DNA of 11,483 nucleotides, taken from the NCBI GenBank assembly GCA_013203755.1, contig JABMPI010000797.1:1-11483 (forward strand), in the 5' to 3' direction. This document shows, piece by piece, positions 1 through 7,413 of the stretch. The notes under the pieces are model-generated. The model did not search any database. It saw only the letters and a list, made by a program, of their open reading frames with translations, and was not told where the DNA came from. The stretch is from Bacteroidota bacterium. Lineage in GTDB: Bacteria > Bacteroidota > Bacteroidia > Bacteroidales > Prolixibacteraceae. Positions within the stretch are counted from its first letter, which is position 1. Every line of letters starts with the position of its first letter. Position numbers and translations under genes: made by a program.

Positions 1-163
1 AATCGGTATTGTGACAACCAAAACATTTATTGTCGATAATGGATTTTACATTGTCTGGCAATTCTGTAGCACTACCTTTTGCTGGTTTTTCACTGGCAAA
101 CGAAACAGAAGTAACAAACAATAAGATTATTACAATTCTGGGGATAAAGTTTCTTTTTCTCAT
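1..163 (-). CDS. Exported c-type heme-binding protein, 5' part only
   Basis: This is the first 54 codons of a gene that runs off the left edge. The ATG is at 163-161 on the minus strand. Residues 1-23 form a typical signal peptide: a basic start (MRKRN), a hydrophobic core (IVIILLFV), and a likely cleavage after SFA. Residues 47-51 read CFGCH (bases 25-11), the CxxCH motif that covalently binds heme c. The preceding context, NVKSIIDNKCFGCHN, resembles the start of small periplasmic heme-binding or cytochrome c domains. The product is therefore probably periplasmic or membrane-attached and acts in electron transfer or heme binding. The rest, including any axial Met or His ligand and further domains, lies outside the window, so the exact family cannot be fixed. 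It diverges from the protease gene across a 171-bp gap. Confidence 0.8.
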   Translation of the reverse strand, partial: MRKRNFIPRIVIILLFVTSVSFASEKPAKGSATELPDNVKSIIDNKCFGCHNTD

Positions 164-210
164 TTTTACAAAGTTTAAGTTAAATGTATTTTACTTGTAT
201 TTACTGTAAT

Positions 211-236
211 TCAATACTATAAACATCAATACTATA
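211..236. repeat. Exact 11-bp direct repeat (operator-like)
   Basis: TCAATACTATA occurs at 211-221 and again at 226-236, separated by AACA, giving a 15-bp period. The pair lies about midway in the divergent promoter region, where a regulator could bind. In such AT-rich DNA a chance duplication is possible. No bound factor can be named. Confidence 0.45.
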
Positions 237-311
237 TATTTTGTTGAAATAATTACTATGTTTAATTAATTCATAAATAAACTGGTTTAATTTATATAAA
301 TATTAAATTGA

Positions 312-319
312 TATATTTG
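312..319 (+). promoter_or_regulatory. Candidate -7 promoter element of the protease gene
   Basis: TATATTTG at 312-319 matches the TAnnTTTG -7 consensus known for the Bacteroidota primary sigma factor. The -33 element is weak: TTTA at 286-289 or 291-294 stands where TTTG is expected. Transcription would begin near 326, only about 9 bases before the ATG at 335. This argues against the in-frame TTG at 308 as the start, because it would lie upstream of the transcript. Confidence 0.4.
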
Positions 320-334
320 ACAAAAATAGTTTCT

Positions 335-2515
335 ATGCGCACAATTCTAATTACAATTTTTATTTGTTTGTTATTTTCAGTAAATAGCTGGGGGCAAGTC
401 TCTCAGGGAGGTTATCCACTGGAAGTTGCACAGTTAAAAAGCGCCAGTATACCGATAATTAGAATGCCGGTTGTAAATAATTTAATGTTGATTAAAAGTG
501 CAATTTATGAGCAAGAAAATGAACCTGAATTAAAACCATTTAAGTTTGCTCATGCTTTTGAAGTTAGCCTAACCACCGAAAATTCAGGAAAATGGTATAG
601 AACAACCAGTGGTAATTATTGCTGGAAATTAAAGATTAATTCCAGAGGAGCCAAGTCGATAAATCTTATTTTTGATAATTTCAAACTACCCAAAGAAGCT
701 CGTTTGTATATTTATAGTGAAAAGGAAAATTATATTCTGGGTGCGTTTACGGCATTAAACAATAAAACATCAGGAAAATTTCCGGTTTCACCGGTTAAAG
801 GAGATGAAATAACAGTTCAATATGAAGTTCCTTTTAAGTATTTAAACGAAAAACATTTTGAGATAACAAGGGTTAATCATGATTTTGTTGGGGTTTTGGA
901 CTATAACGAACGTCGTCCGTTGGGTGAAATTGCAGGCGCATGTAACATTGATATAAACTGTGATTTAGGAAGTGAGTGGAGTGAGGTTAAAAATTCAGTT
1001 TGCAGATTGATTGTAAATGGAGTTGAAATTTGCACTGGAACCCTGGTAAATAACACGGCCGAAAACCAATTGCCTTATATTTTATCTGCAGCACATTGTT
1101 ACGATAAATGGGAATATGCAGAGACTTCTGTTTACGTATTTAATTATGAAAGCCCGTACTGTGCACCTTTAGATGGCGATCCTTTGAATTCAATTTCGGG
1201 TGCATTAATGAAAGCACAATTCGATAGTCTGGATTTTGCATTGGCTGAGCTAAGTTTTATTCCGCCACCAGAATTCCGACCTTATTTTGCGGGCTGGGAT
1301 CATTCAAATAATTTGCCCGATTCCTCCATTAGTATTCATCATCCACAGGGGGATATTAAAAAAATTGCAATCGATGTGGATGCTCCTGTAATCTCTGATT
1401 TTAATTCGAATTATTCTAAAAATGGATTCCTTAAGATATTGAGGTGGGACCAGGGAGTTACAGAAGTGGGATCTTCGGGTGGACCACTTTTTAATACCAA
1501 TAAAAATGTAATAGGTACCTTAACCGGGGGGCTTGCCACCTGTAACAATCCAGTGCGCGATTATTTCGAACGATTTGCTTTGTCGTGGGACTACAAGACC
1601 GATTCTTCAAAACAGTTAAAATGTTGGTTAGATCCTTTAAATTCGAGTGTGGAATATTTAGATGGAAAACAGTTTAATGAGGGTGAAAATTATTGCGATG
1701 CTTTTACCAATCTTACTGATGATGATACTCATGAAATTATTTCATTAATTGAATCAGATAAATTTTCGGGATATTGGGGAGGTACTAACAATGTTGGAAT
1801 TACAGAGTTTATGGAGCGGTTTTCAATTTATGGGAATGAACAACTTTCTGGAATTTCGTTGGGAGTTGGAAAAATATTTGACGGAAACATTTCAACTGAT
1901 AGTGAAATTACTATAAAGGTTTACAATGGATCCGATTTACCGGAAACAATAATTTATTCAAAGAATATTTTTATCAAAGATCTTGTGCAGGATGCTATGA
2001 ACTTTATAGGGTTTAATGAAATTATAGAACCCTCCGATACTTTTTTTGTAGGATTCGAATTGAGTAATATGCAGCCACAAGATACTTTTGTGGTATATCA
2101 ATCTTTACGTCCTGCAAATACAGATAATTACTTCTATTTCAAACAGAATAACATTTGGCAAAATTTTGAAGATGCAAACTTGGGTTATAATTCGGTTGTG
2201 AATGTTTTCGAATTGGTTGCTTGTAATATTGATGATACGATTAGCGACATTCCTGAAGTAGAAATGCCAATAGAAATTAAGGTCTTTCCAAACCCAACAC
2301 AAACTAAAATTATTTTGGAAGCAAATTCTAAAGTTCAAATAGAAAACGTTGCTGTTTACAATTTGCTGGGTCAAAAAGTTGAAGTACAAATGTCTAATAT
2401 CGATGACTCCCGTTTAGAAATCGATCTTTCTGGAAATGTGCCCGGAATTTATTTTGTTTATTTTAATACTGAAGAAGGTTCTATATCCCAAAAGGTTTCG
2501 TTTGTACCGTGGTAA
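335..2515 (+). CDS. Secreted trypsin-like (lysyl endopeptidase-like) serine protease with T9SS sorting domain
   Basis: A 726-residue exported peptidase of the S1 (chymotrypsin) fold. I start at the ATG at 335 because it gives a clean signal peptide (residues 1-20, ending in NSWG before Q). An in-frame TTG at 308 would add nine residues. Residues 21-200 look like a propeptide. The catalytic domain spans about 200-445. The triad is visible as His254 in SAAHC, Asp300 in LDFALAEL and Ser381 in VGSSGGP. The stretches GACNIDINC, CTGTLVNN and IHHPQGD closely resemble Achromobacter lysyl endopeptidase, and several cysteines fit its disulfides. Lysine specificity is inferred from resemblance only. Residues 455-635 form a probable beta-sandwich domain common in T9SS cargo. 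Residues 640-726 are a type A sorting domain with the hallmark VFPNP and GIYFV, so the protein should cross the outer membrane by T9SS and be released or anchored at the surface. It appears to stand alone, with terminator-like structure downstream. Confidence 0.93.
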   Translation: MRTILITIFICLLFSVNSWGQVSQGGYPLEVAQLKSASIPIIRMPVVNNLMLIKSAIYEQENEPELKPFKFAHAFEVSLTTENSGKWYRTTSGNYCWKLKINSRGAKSINLIFDNFKLPKEARLYIYSEKENYILGAFTALNNKTSGKFPVSPVKGDEITVQYEVPFKYLNEKHFEITRVNHDFVGVLDYNERRPLGEIAGACNIDINCDLGSEWSEVKNSVCRLIVNGVEICTGTLVNNTAENQLPYILSAAHCYDKWEYAETSVYVFNYESPYCAPLDGDPLNSISGALMKAQFDSLDFALAELSFIPPPEFRPYFAGWDHSNNLPDSSISIHHPQGDIKKIAIDVDAPVISDFNSNYSKNGFLKILRWDQGVTEVGSSGGPLFNTNKNVIGTLTGGLATCNNPVRDYFERFALSWDYKTDSSKQLKCWLDPLNSSVEYLDGKQFNEGENYCDAFTNLTDDDTHEIISLIESDKFSGYWGGTNNVGITEFMERFSIYGNEQLSGISLGVGKIFDGNISTDSEITIKVYNGSDLPETIIYSKNIFIKDLVQDAMNFIGFNEIIEPSDTFFVGFELSNMQPQDTFVVYQSLRPANTDNYFYFKQNNIWQNFEDANLGYNSVVNVFELVACNIDDTISDIPEVEMPIEIKVFPNPTQTKIILEANSKVQIENVAVYNLLGQKVEVQMSNIDDSRLEIDLSGNVPGIYFVYFNTEEGSISQKVSFVPW

Positions 2516-2797
2516 AAATCAGATTTTCACCCTTACTAACCATTAATTTTACCCATTATTTTCTCTCTCAGATTACTTGCCAGTGAGGCAGTTTAATGTA
2601 TAATAGACGAATTTCTATTCAGGATAACTTTTTATTTATAGTTACAGAATTTCAACACTAACAAAACTTGAAATCCGTTAAAGACAACCGATGCAGGTAA
2701 ATATTAAGCTAAAAAAAACAACGATAATTATATAAATCGTTGTTTTTTTAGTTTAAATGTTGAGCCTGCCAAGTCGCGGAATAATCCTCAATATATA
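2516..2797. other. Convergent intergenic region, mostly featureless
   Basis: This 282-bp gap lies between the converging protease and proS genes. Apart from the symmetrical terminator at 2712-2749 I see no open frame, RNA gene or repeat. A tiny TGCC/GGCA hairpin at 2578-2590 has only a 4-bp stem and no T-run, so I do not call it. Confidence 0.6.
2712..2749. terminator. Bidirectional intrinsic terminator
   Basis: A perfect 14-bp inverted repeat: AAAAAAACAACGAT at 2712-2725 and ATCGTTGTTTTTTT at 2736-2749, with a 10-base AT loop. Read from either strand it gives a CAACGAT/ATCGTTG stem followed by a run of U, so it can serve both the protease gene and proS. Confidence 0.85.
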
Positions 2798-4270
2798 TTA
2801 ATAAGACAATGCAAATAAAACTCTTCGTTTTGAAGGGTTACCTGAATAAACACAAACTCCCTCTTCCTCTTCGTATTCCAAAGGTAAACAGCGAATTGTT
2901 GCTTTGGTATCGTTTTTTATTCTGTCTTCTGTTTCAGCAGTTCCATCCCAATGAGCCAAAACAAAACCACCCTTTTTAACGGTTGTTTTAAACTCCTTGT
3001 AAGTATCTACTTTAGTAGTATTCTCTTTTCTGAAATCAAAAGCTTTGGTGAAAATATTCGTTTGAATTTCTTCCAAAAGATTTTCAATGTATTGGTCAAC
3101 ACCTTCAATTTCGGTTACATTTTTCGTTAATGTATCCCTGCGAGCAACTTCCACTGTTCCATTTTCAAGGTCGCGTGGCCCAATGGCCAAACGAACCGGA
3201 ACACCTTTTAATTCGTATTGCGCAAATTTCCAACCCGGTTTCCGATTGTCGCTACTATCATATTTTACCGAAATGCCTTTGGCTTTTAATTTGGTAATAA
3301 CTTCATTTACCTTTTCAGTAATGGCAGCTAACTGCTCCTCGTTTTTGTAAATAGGAACAATTACAACTTGAAATGGTGCCAGTTTTGGAGGAAGTACCAA
3401 GCCGTTATCATCTGAGTGTGCCATTATTAGAGCTCCCATCAAACGTGTTGAAACTCCCCACGAAGTTGCCCAAACATATTCATCTTTTCCCTCTTTACTG
3501 GCAAATTTTACATCGAATGCTTTGGCAAAATTTTGCCCCAGAAAATGTGATGTTCCAGATTGCAACGCTTTCCCATCTTGCATTAAAGCTTCAATGGTAT
3601 AAGTATCGAGTGCTCCTGCAAAACGTTCACTTTCGGTTTTTAAACCTTTAATAACCGGAACTGCCATATAATTTTCGGCGAAGTCGGCATATAAATTTAT
3701 TATTTTCTCGGTTTCCTCAATTGCCTCCGCTTTTGTTGCGTGGGCAGTGTGCCCTTCCTGCCACAAAAATTCTGTAGTACGTAAGAATAAACGAGTACGC
3801 ATTTCCCAACGAACAACATTTGCCCATTGATTAATTAACAGTGGTAAATCTCGGTACGACTGGATCCAATTTTTAAAGGTGCTCCATATTATGGTTTCCG
3901 ATGTAGGTCGAACAATCAATTCTTCTTCCAGTTTTGCATCCGGATCAACCATTACTCCACCATTTACCTCATCGTTTTTTAAACGATAATGTGTTACAAC
4001 TGCACACTCTTTTGCAAAACCATCAACATGTGCTGCTTCTTTACTGAAAAATGATTTTGGAATAAATAGTGGGAAATATCCATTTTCATGTCCGGTTTCT
4101 TTGAACATTCTATCTAATTCTGCTTGCATTTTCTCCCAAATTGCATACCCGTATGGTTTAATTACCATACATCCTCTTACTGCAGAATTTTCCGCAAGGT
4201 CTGCTTTGATTACCAGATCCTGGTACCACTGAGAGTAATTTTCGTTACGTGACGTTAAAACTTTAGCCAT
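2798..4270 (-). CDS. proS: Prolyl-tRNA synthetase, archaeal/eukaryotic-like type without editing insertion
   Basis: A cytoplasmic class IIa aminoacyl-tRNA synthetase of 490 residues that charges tRNA-Pro with proline using ATP. Class II motifs are clear: motif 1 around KPYGYAIWEKMQ (38-49); the proline/ATP pocket RPTSET (121-126) and motif 2 RWEMRTRLFLRTTEFLWQEG (154-173); and motif 3 GVSTRLMGALIMAHSDDNG (272-290) with its arginine at 276. An anticodon-binding domain follows at about 300-400. The C-terminal ProRS extension (about 415-490) ends in the conserved tyrosine (FALSY). There is no long INS editing domain between motifs 2 and 3, and the length fits this shorter type. In the C-terminal domain the first pair of zinc-ligand cysteines seen in some relatives is absent (DGTAETED is found there). 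Only Cys461 and Cys472 remain, so zinc binding is doubtful; this is common among Bacteroidota as far as I recall. It is a monocistronic housekeeping gene. Confidence 0.97.
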   Translation of the reverse strand: MAKVLTSRNENYSQWYQDLVIKADLAENSAVRGCMVIKPYGYAIWEKMQAELDRMFKETGHENGYFPLFIPKSFFSKEAAHVDGFAKECAVVTHYRLKNDEVNGGVMVDPDAKLEEELIVRPTSETIIWSTFKNWIQSYRDLPLLINQWANVVRWEMRTRLFLRTTEFLWQEGHTAHATKAEAIEETEKIINLYADFAENYMAVPVIKGLKTESERFAGALDTYTIEALMQDGKALQSGTSHFLGQNFAKAFDVKFASKEGKDEYVWATSWGVSTRLMGALIMAHSDDNGLVLPPKLAPFQVVIVPIYKNEEQLAAITEKVNEVITKLKAKGISVKYDSSDNRKPGWKFAQYELKGVPVRLAIGPRDLENGTVEVARRDTLTKNVTEIEGVDQYIENLLEEIQTNIFTKAFDFRKENTTKVDTYKEFKTTVKKGGFVLAHWDGTAETEDRIKNDTKATIRCLPLEYEEEEGVCVYSGNPSKRRVLFALSY

Positions 4271-4367
4271 ATGTTTTTTTTGGTACAGATTTTGCTAAAA
4301 TCAATTTAAATTTTGAGCTTACAAATAAAGTAATTATTATTGACATTAAAATAAGGGAGGACGAGTT
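4271..4367. other. Divergent intergenic region between proS and the lipoprotein gene
   Basis: This 97-bp AT-rich gap must carry the start signals for both flanking genes. No exact TAnnTTTG element is visible on either strand. Only near matches occur, such as TTTATTTG on the minus strand. Confidence 0.4.
4353..4360 (+). promoter_or_regulatory. Strong Shine-Dalgarno sequence
   Basis: AAGGGAGG lies 7 bases before the ATG at 4368 and is a near-ideal anti-SD match. This stands out because Bacteroidota genes mostly lack SD sequences, and the other starts in this window show none this strong. It fixes the start of the downstream lipoprotein gene and suggests high translation. Confidence 0.65.
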
Positions 4368-5804
4368 ATGAAATCAAGATTAACATTAATTGGAGCATTG
4401 GTATTTATACTGGGAGCCTGTACAACTGGGAGTTATACAACAAGCTCGTATTCAGATGACATTTACTTCAATCCAGCAGATGTTCCTCCACCCATTATTG
4501 TGGTTGAAGCTGAACAAGAAGCTGTACGGGAAAAGTCTGGAGAAACATTTATTATCAGTCAAATTGACAAGAATGATGATGGTTCGAGTACAATGAATAA
4601 TTACATTTTTGATGGTACCGAAAAGGATGCCGATATGCTTAGCTACAACATGAATCAAATGGAGTTGGAAGGCAGCGACACAACAATTTATTATAACGAC
4701 GACGAAATTCAATCTGTTGTTAATAATTATTATGATGGCGAAGAATTAGATTACGCTTATAGAATCAGGCGTTTCCACAACCCATATTTCTACGATCCTT
4801 TTTATTGGGATAGTTGGGCATATGATCCTTACTACAGTTTTGGATATTCTTCTATGTATTATAATCCTTATTATTCGTATGGTTGGGGAATGGGAAGTTA
4901 CATGTACTCTCCTCACAGTCGATGGGGCTGGGGTTATTCGCCTTTCTACGGACATTACAGCCCTTATAATTATGGGGGATACGGATATGGTTATGGAAAC
5001 GGATATTACAACAACTATTATGGATACGGAGGAAATTATGGCAACAGCTATTATGGTAATTCCGACAATTACAGGTATGGAAAGAGGAGATCAACCGACA
5101 CCAATGTTATTAGAAACGATGGAAGAAGATCAACTACAAATGTATCGGCAAGTGCCTCTGGTAGAAATAAAAGCGCAAACGAATCAAATGTAAATTCAGG
5201 ATCGAGAAGAAATACTTCTAGTTCAGGTGTTCGTACATCTACTGGAGTAAATGGTACTTCAACTAAATCTGTGACTAGAAACGCAAATGTATTAACCGAA
5301 AAAAGAAGAACTTCTAATTCAGCATATACACGTTCGGCAACCACTAAAAGTGGTAATTCAGTTCAATCTCAAAGTGTCAGGCCAGAAATAAATACACAAA
5401 GTAGAAGTTATACCAGACCAAGTAGTTCAACGAGAACGACTACGAATTATGCTAAGCCAAGAGTTACGTCAAGTTCAACAACGTCGAATGGCACAAAATC
5501 AAATTATTCGCAACCAAAAACAACTTCCAGTTACAATAAATCGTACAGATCAAGTTCGACATACAATAGAAGCTCTAGCACTGGAAGTTCATCCAGAACA
5601 TACCGGGCTCCTTCTTCATCCACTAAATCAAGTAGCTATTCAAGTAGTTCCCCTTCTCGTAGCAGCGGAAGTAGAAGCAGCAGCAGCGGTTCTTCTTATT
5701 CAGGAAGTAGCTCACGAAGCAGTGGAAGCTCTGGCGGCGGAAGTAGTTCTGGAAGTTCAAGTGGAGGTTCTCGTTCAGGTTCATCCTCATCGGGTCGCAG
5801 ATAA
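4368..5804 (+). CDS. Lipoprotein with Tyr/Gly-rich centre and long Ser/Thr/Arg-rich tail, unknown function
   Basis: I do not recognise a named family. The 478-residue product starts with a lipoprotein signal whose lipobox is LGAC, with Cys18 as the lipidation site. Residues 30-135 are mixed and acidic and could form a small folded part. Residues 139-239 are extremely rich in Tyr, Gly, Asn and Pro, with aromatic clusters such as DPYYSFGY and NYGGYGYGYGNGYYNNYYGY. Residues 240-478 are Ser/Thr/Asn/Arg-rich and end in almost pure Ser/Gly with scattered Arg, so they are surely disordered and strongly basic. Such composition suggests an envelope-anchored, possibly surface or adhesive, matrix-binding or self-associating protein, but that is inference. 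No acidic export signal directly follows the cysteine, so the facing of the protein is open. The downstream FadL-like gene follows after 48 bp without a terminator, so they probably form an operon. Confidence 0.85.
   Translation: MKSRLTLIGALVFILGACTTGSYTTSSYSDDIYFNPADVPPPIIVVEAEQEAVREKSGETFIISQIDKNDDGSSTMNNYIFDGTEKDADMLSYNMNQMELEGSDTTIYYNDDEIQSVVNNYYDGEELDYAYRIRRFHNPYFYDPFYWDSWAYDPYYSFGYSSMYYNPYYSYGWGMGSYMYSPHSRWGWGYSPFYGHYSPYNYGGYGYGYGNGYYNNYYGYGGNYGNSYYGNSDNYRYGKRRSTDTNVIRNDGRRSTTNVSASASGRNKSANESNVNSGSRRNTSSSGVRTSTGVNGTSTKSVTRNANVLTEKRRTSNSAYTRSATTKSGNSVQSQSVRPEINTQSRSYTRPSSSTRTTTNYAKPRVTSSSTTSNGTKSNYSQPKTTSSYNKSYRSSSTYNRSSSTGSSSRTYRAPSSSTKSSSYSSSSPSRSSGSRSSSSGSSYSGSSSRSSGSSGGGSSSGSSSGGSRSGSSSSGRR
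5560..5803 (+). repeat. Low-complexity Ser/Gly-coding tract
   Basis: The 3' end of the lipoprotein gene consists of many near-repeats of AGT, AGC, GGAAGT and TCATCA type triplets (for example AGAAGCAGCAGCAGC near 5672). It codes for Ser/Gly/Arg runs. The units are imperfect, so it is a diverged, slippage-prone tract rather than an exact tandem array. Confidence 0.6.
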
Positions 5805-5852
5805 TTAGCTGTCACCAAATAATTCGATATTAATAAATTAAAGCTTTTTGCC

Positions 5853-7349
5853 ATGAAAAGATATTTTATACTATTCGCTATTGCATTATTCCTTCCATTT
5901 TTAATAAATGCACAAGGTTTAGCTGATGCCTTACGATATTCTCAATTTCAAGTTCAGGGAACAGCCCGCGCAGGTGCAATGGGTAATGCATTTGGGGCAT
6001 TAGGAGGCGATTTTACTTCGGCCAGTATCAATCCAGCGGGACTTGGATTATACCGTTCGGGAGAGTTTACAATAACTCCCCTATCGAGTCAAACAAATAC
6101 TGAAAGTTCCTATTGGGGAACAAATATGGAGGGATCTGATTATAAATTTTCGTTAAACAATATAAGTTACGTTTCTGCCATTCCAACCAGAAACATAAGT
6201 GAAGCAGGAATTGTTAGCATAAACATTGGTATTGGTTATAATCGATTAAAAGATTTTAATAACAATACAATTTATCAGGGTGGAAATGTTGATGGTTCGT
6301 ATATGGATTATATAGCCGACAATGCCAATGCTGGAATTTGGAGCGACTATTACGAGCAATTAGCATGGGATACTGATATTTTACTGCAGGATGAAAATAA
6401 TAATGAATACTGGCACGATTTACAAGATGCCGGTTATGGACAAACTCAGCGGAAAAGTATTTCAAAAAGTGGTTCAATAGATGAATACTCTCTGGCTATT
6501 GGAATGAATTTTAATCATAAATTGTATTTAGGAGCTTCTGTAGGAATTACCGATATTTATTACTCTGAAGCAACACACCTTTTAGAGAAAGATGTTAATG
6601 GTAACATTCCATTTTTTAATGAACTTACTTTTAATACGCATCTAACAACTCATGGTTATGGAAATAACTTTAAGTTTGGTGCCATTTACAAACCAGTTAA
6701 TGAAATTAGGTTAGGCATTTCAATGCAAACCCCAACATTTTACAAACTCCATGATTCTTTTGAAACTTCAATGCAATCGTCTGTGACTTATGACGATGGT
6801 AGCACGGAAAATTACAACGAAGAATCGCCACTTTCAAACTACGACTATCGATTAAGAACTCCTTTTCGTGCCACTTTTAGCGGTGCATTTATAATTGCAA
6901 AAAAAGGCTTAATTAGTATTGACTACGATTATCTTAACTACGCCAATACAGAATTGCACAACGGCGGCGACGGATACAGTTTTACGGATGAAAATCTGGA
7001 TATAAATGAAGCTTATAAAACTTCGGGAAACTTAAGAATTGGTGGTGAGTACAGAGTAAGTAATACATTTAGTTTGCGTGGTGGATACGAAATGCATGGT
7101 TCTGCATATAATTCGCAAGCATTTGGTGCTTCTCAACCCAATGCTAATTCAGACTTAAATGTTTACTCTGGTGGATTAGGATACAAATCGGGATTATTTT
7201 TCTTTGACGTGGCATACCGTTATTCAGTGCTGGATAATTTCGATTCACCTTATCAAACACCGGTATCCAATTTATATCCCGCCCCACAAATGGCAAGTAT
7301 AAATAACGTAAGACAAAACATTCTATTTACTTTTGGATATAAATTTTAA
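5853..7349 (+). CDS. OmpP1/FadL-family outer membrane beta-barrel protein
   Basis: A 498-residue outer membrane protein. Residues 1-20 are a signal peptide (cleavage after INA, before QG). The mature N-terminus carries the family hallmark GTARAGAMGNAFGALGGDF followed by SASINPAGLGLYRSGEFTITP (36-76), including the NPAG element typical of FadL-like proteins from Bacteroidota. The remainder alternates aromatic and polar residues as transmembrane strands do, and the last residues (FTFGYKF) end in Phe, the usual barrel insertion signal. FadL-type barrels pass hydrophobic compounds across the outer membrane. Bacteroidota members are often labelled hemin receptors or OmpP1 transporters without direct proof, so the substrate is unknown. 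It follows the Tyr-rich lipoprotein gene by 48 bp and is followed by a hairpin terminator. Confidence 0.88.
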   Translation: MKRYFILFAIALFLPFLINAQGLADALRYSQFQVQGTARAGAMGNAFGALGGDFTSASINPAGLGLYRSGEFTITPLSSQTNTESSYWGTNMEGSDYKFSLNNISYVSAIPTRNISEAGIVSINIGIGYNRLKDFNNNTIYQGGNVDGSYMDYIADNANAGIWSDYYEQLAWDTDILLQDENNNEYWHDLQDAGYGQTQRKSISKSGSIDEYSLAIGMNFNHKLYLGASVGITDIYYSEATHLLEKDVNGNIPFFNELTFNTHLTTHGYGNNFKFGAIYKPVNEIRLGISMQTPTFYKLHDSFETSMQSSVTYDDGSTENYNEESPLSNYDYRLRTPFRATFSGAFIIAKKGLISIDYDYLNYANTELHNGGDGYSFTDENLDINEAYKTSGNLRIGGEYRVSNTFSLRGGYEMHGSAYNSQAFGASQPNANSDLNVYSGGLGYKSGLFFFDVAYRYSVLDNFDSPYQTPVSNLYPAPQMASINNVRQNILFTFGYKF

Positions 7350-7364
7350 TCCAAAATTTTAAAT

Positions 7365-7403
7365 ATAAGAAAGGCGCAAATAATTAATTTGCGCCTTTCT
7401 TAT
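7365..7403. terminator. Intrinsic terminator, probably bidirectional
   Basis: A perfect 16-bp stem at 7365-7380 and 7388-7403 with core AAGAAAGGCGCAAA / TTTGCGCCTTTCTT and a 7-base loop. It lies 16 bp after the FadL-like stop. It is also the first good terminator for the minus-strand response regulator operon, which reaches it after crossing the MITE-like element. Confidence 0.85.
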
Positions 7404-7413
7404 TAGATTAAAT

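Larger units (their letters stand above)
164..334. other. Divergent intergenic region with promoters
   Basis: This very AT-rich 171-bp gap separates the minus-strand heme protein gene from the plus-strand protease gene, so it should carry promoters for both. It contains an exact 11-bp direct repeat and a Bacteroidota-type -7 element for the protease, listed separately. I could not find a convincing TAnnTTTG element for the heme protein gene. Confidence 0.6.

Noticed and set aside
308..334. TTG at 308 as the protease start
   Set aside because: It precedes the probable transcription start and adds nine residues before a normal signal peptide. The ATG at 335 fits better.
2105..2389. Antisense open frame inside the protease gene
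   Set aside because: It lies opposite the well-supported T9SS domain region, its product is Phe/Asn-rich without motifs, and no promoter is seen.
2578..2590. TGCC/GGCA hairpin after the protease gene
   Set aside because: Stem of only 4 bp with no following T-run. The strong terminator at 2712-2749 explains termination.
3087..3651. Two plus-strand open frames opposite proS
   Set aside because: They are mirror images of the conserved proS coding sequence and have no recognisable product.
4822..5193. 123-codon open frame in another frame of the Tyr-rich lipoprotein gene
   Set aside because: The frame is open only because of the skewed composition (TAT/GGA/AAC runs). Its product is a Met/Ile/Thr string without domains, and no start signal is visible.
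5449..5808. 119-codon frame overlapping the Ser-rich tail
   Set aside because: Low-complexity shadow of the AGT/AGC tract. The product is a Val/Ala/Glu/Gln string, and the main frame has a lipobox, a strong SD and continuous coding sense.
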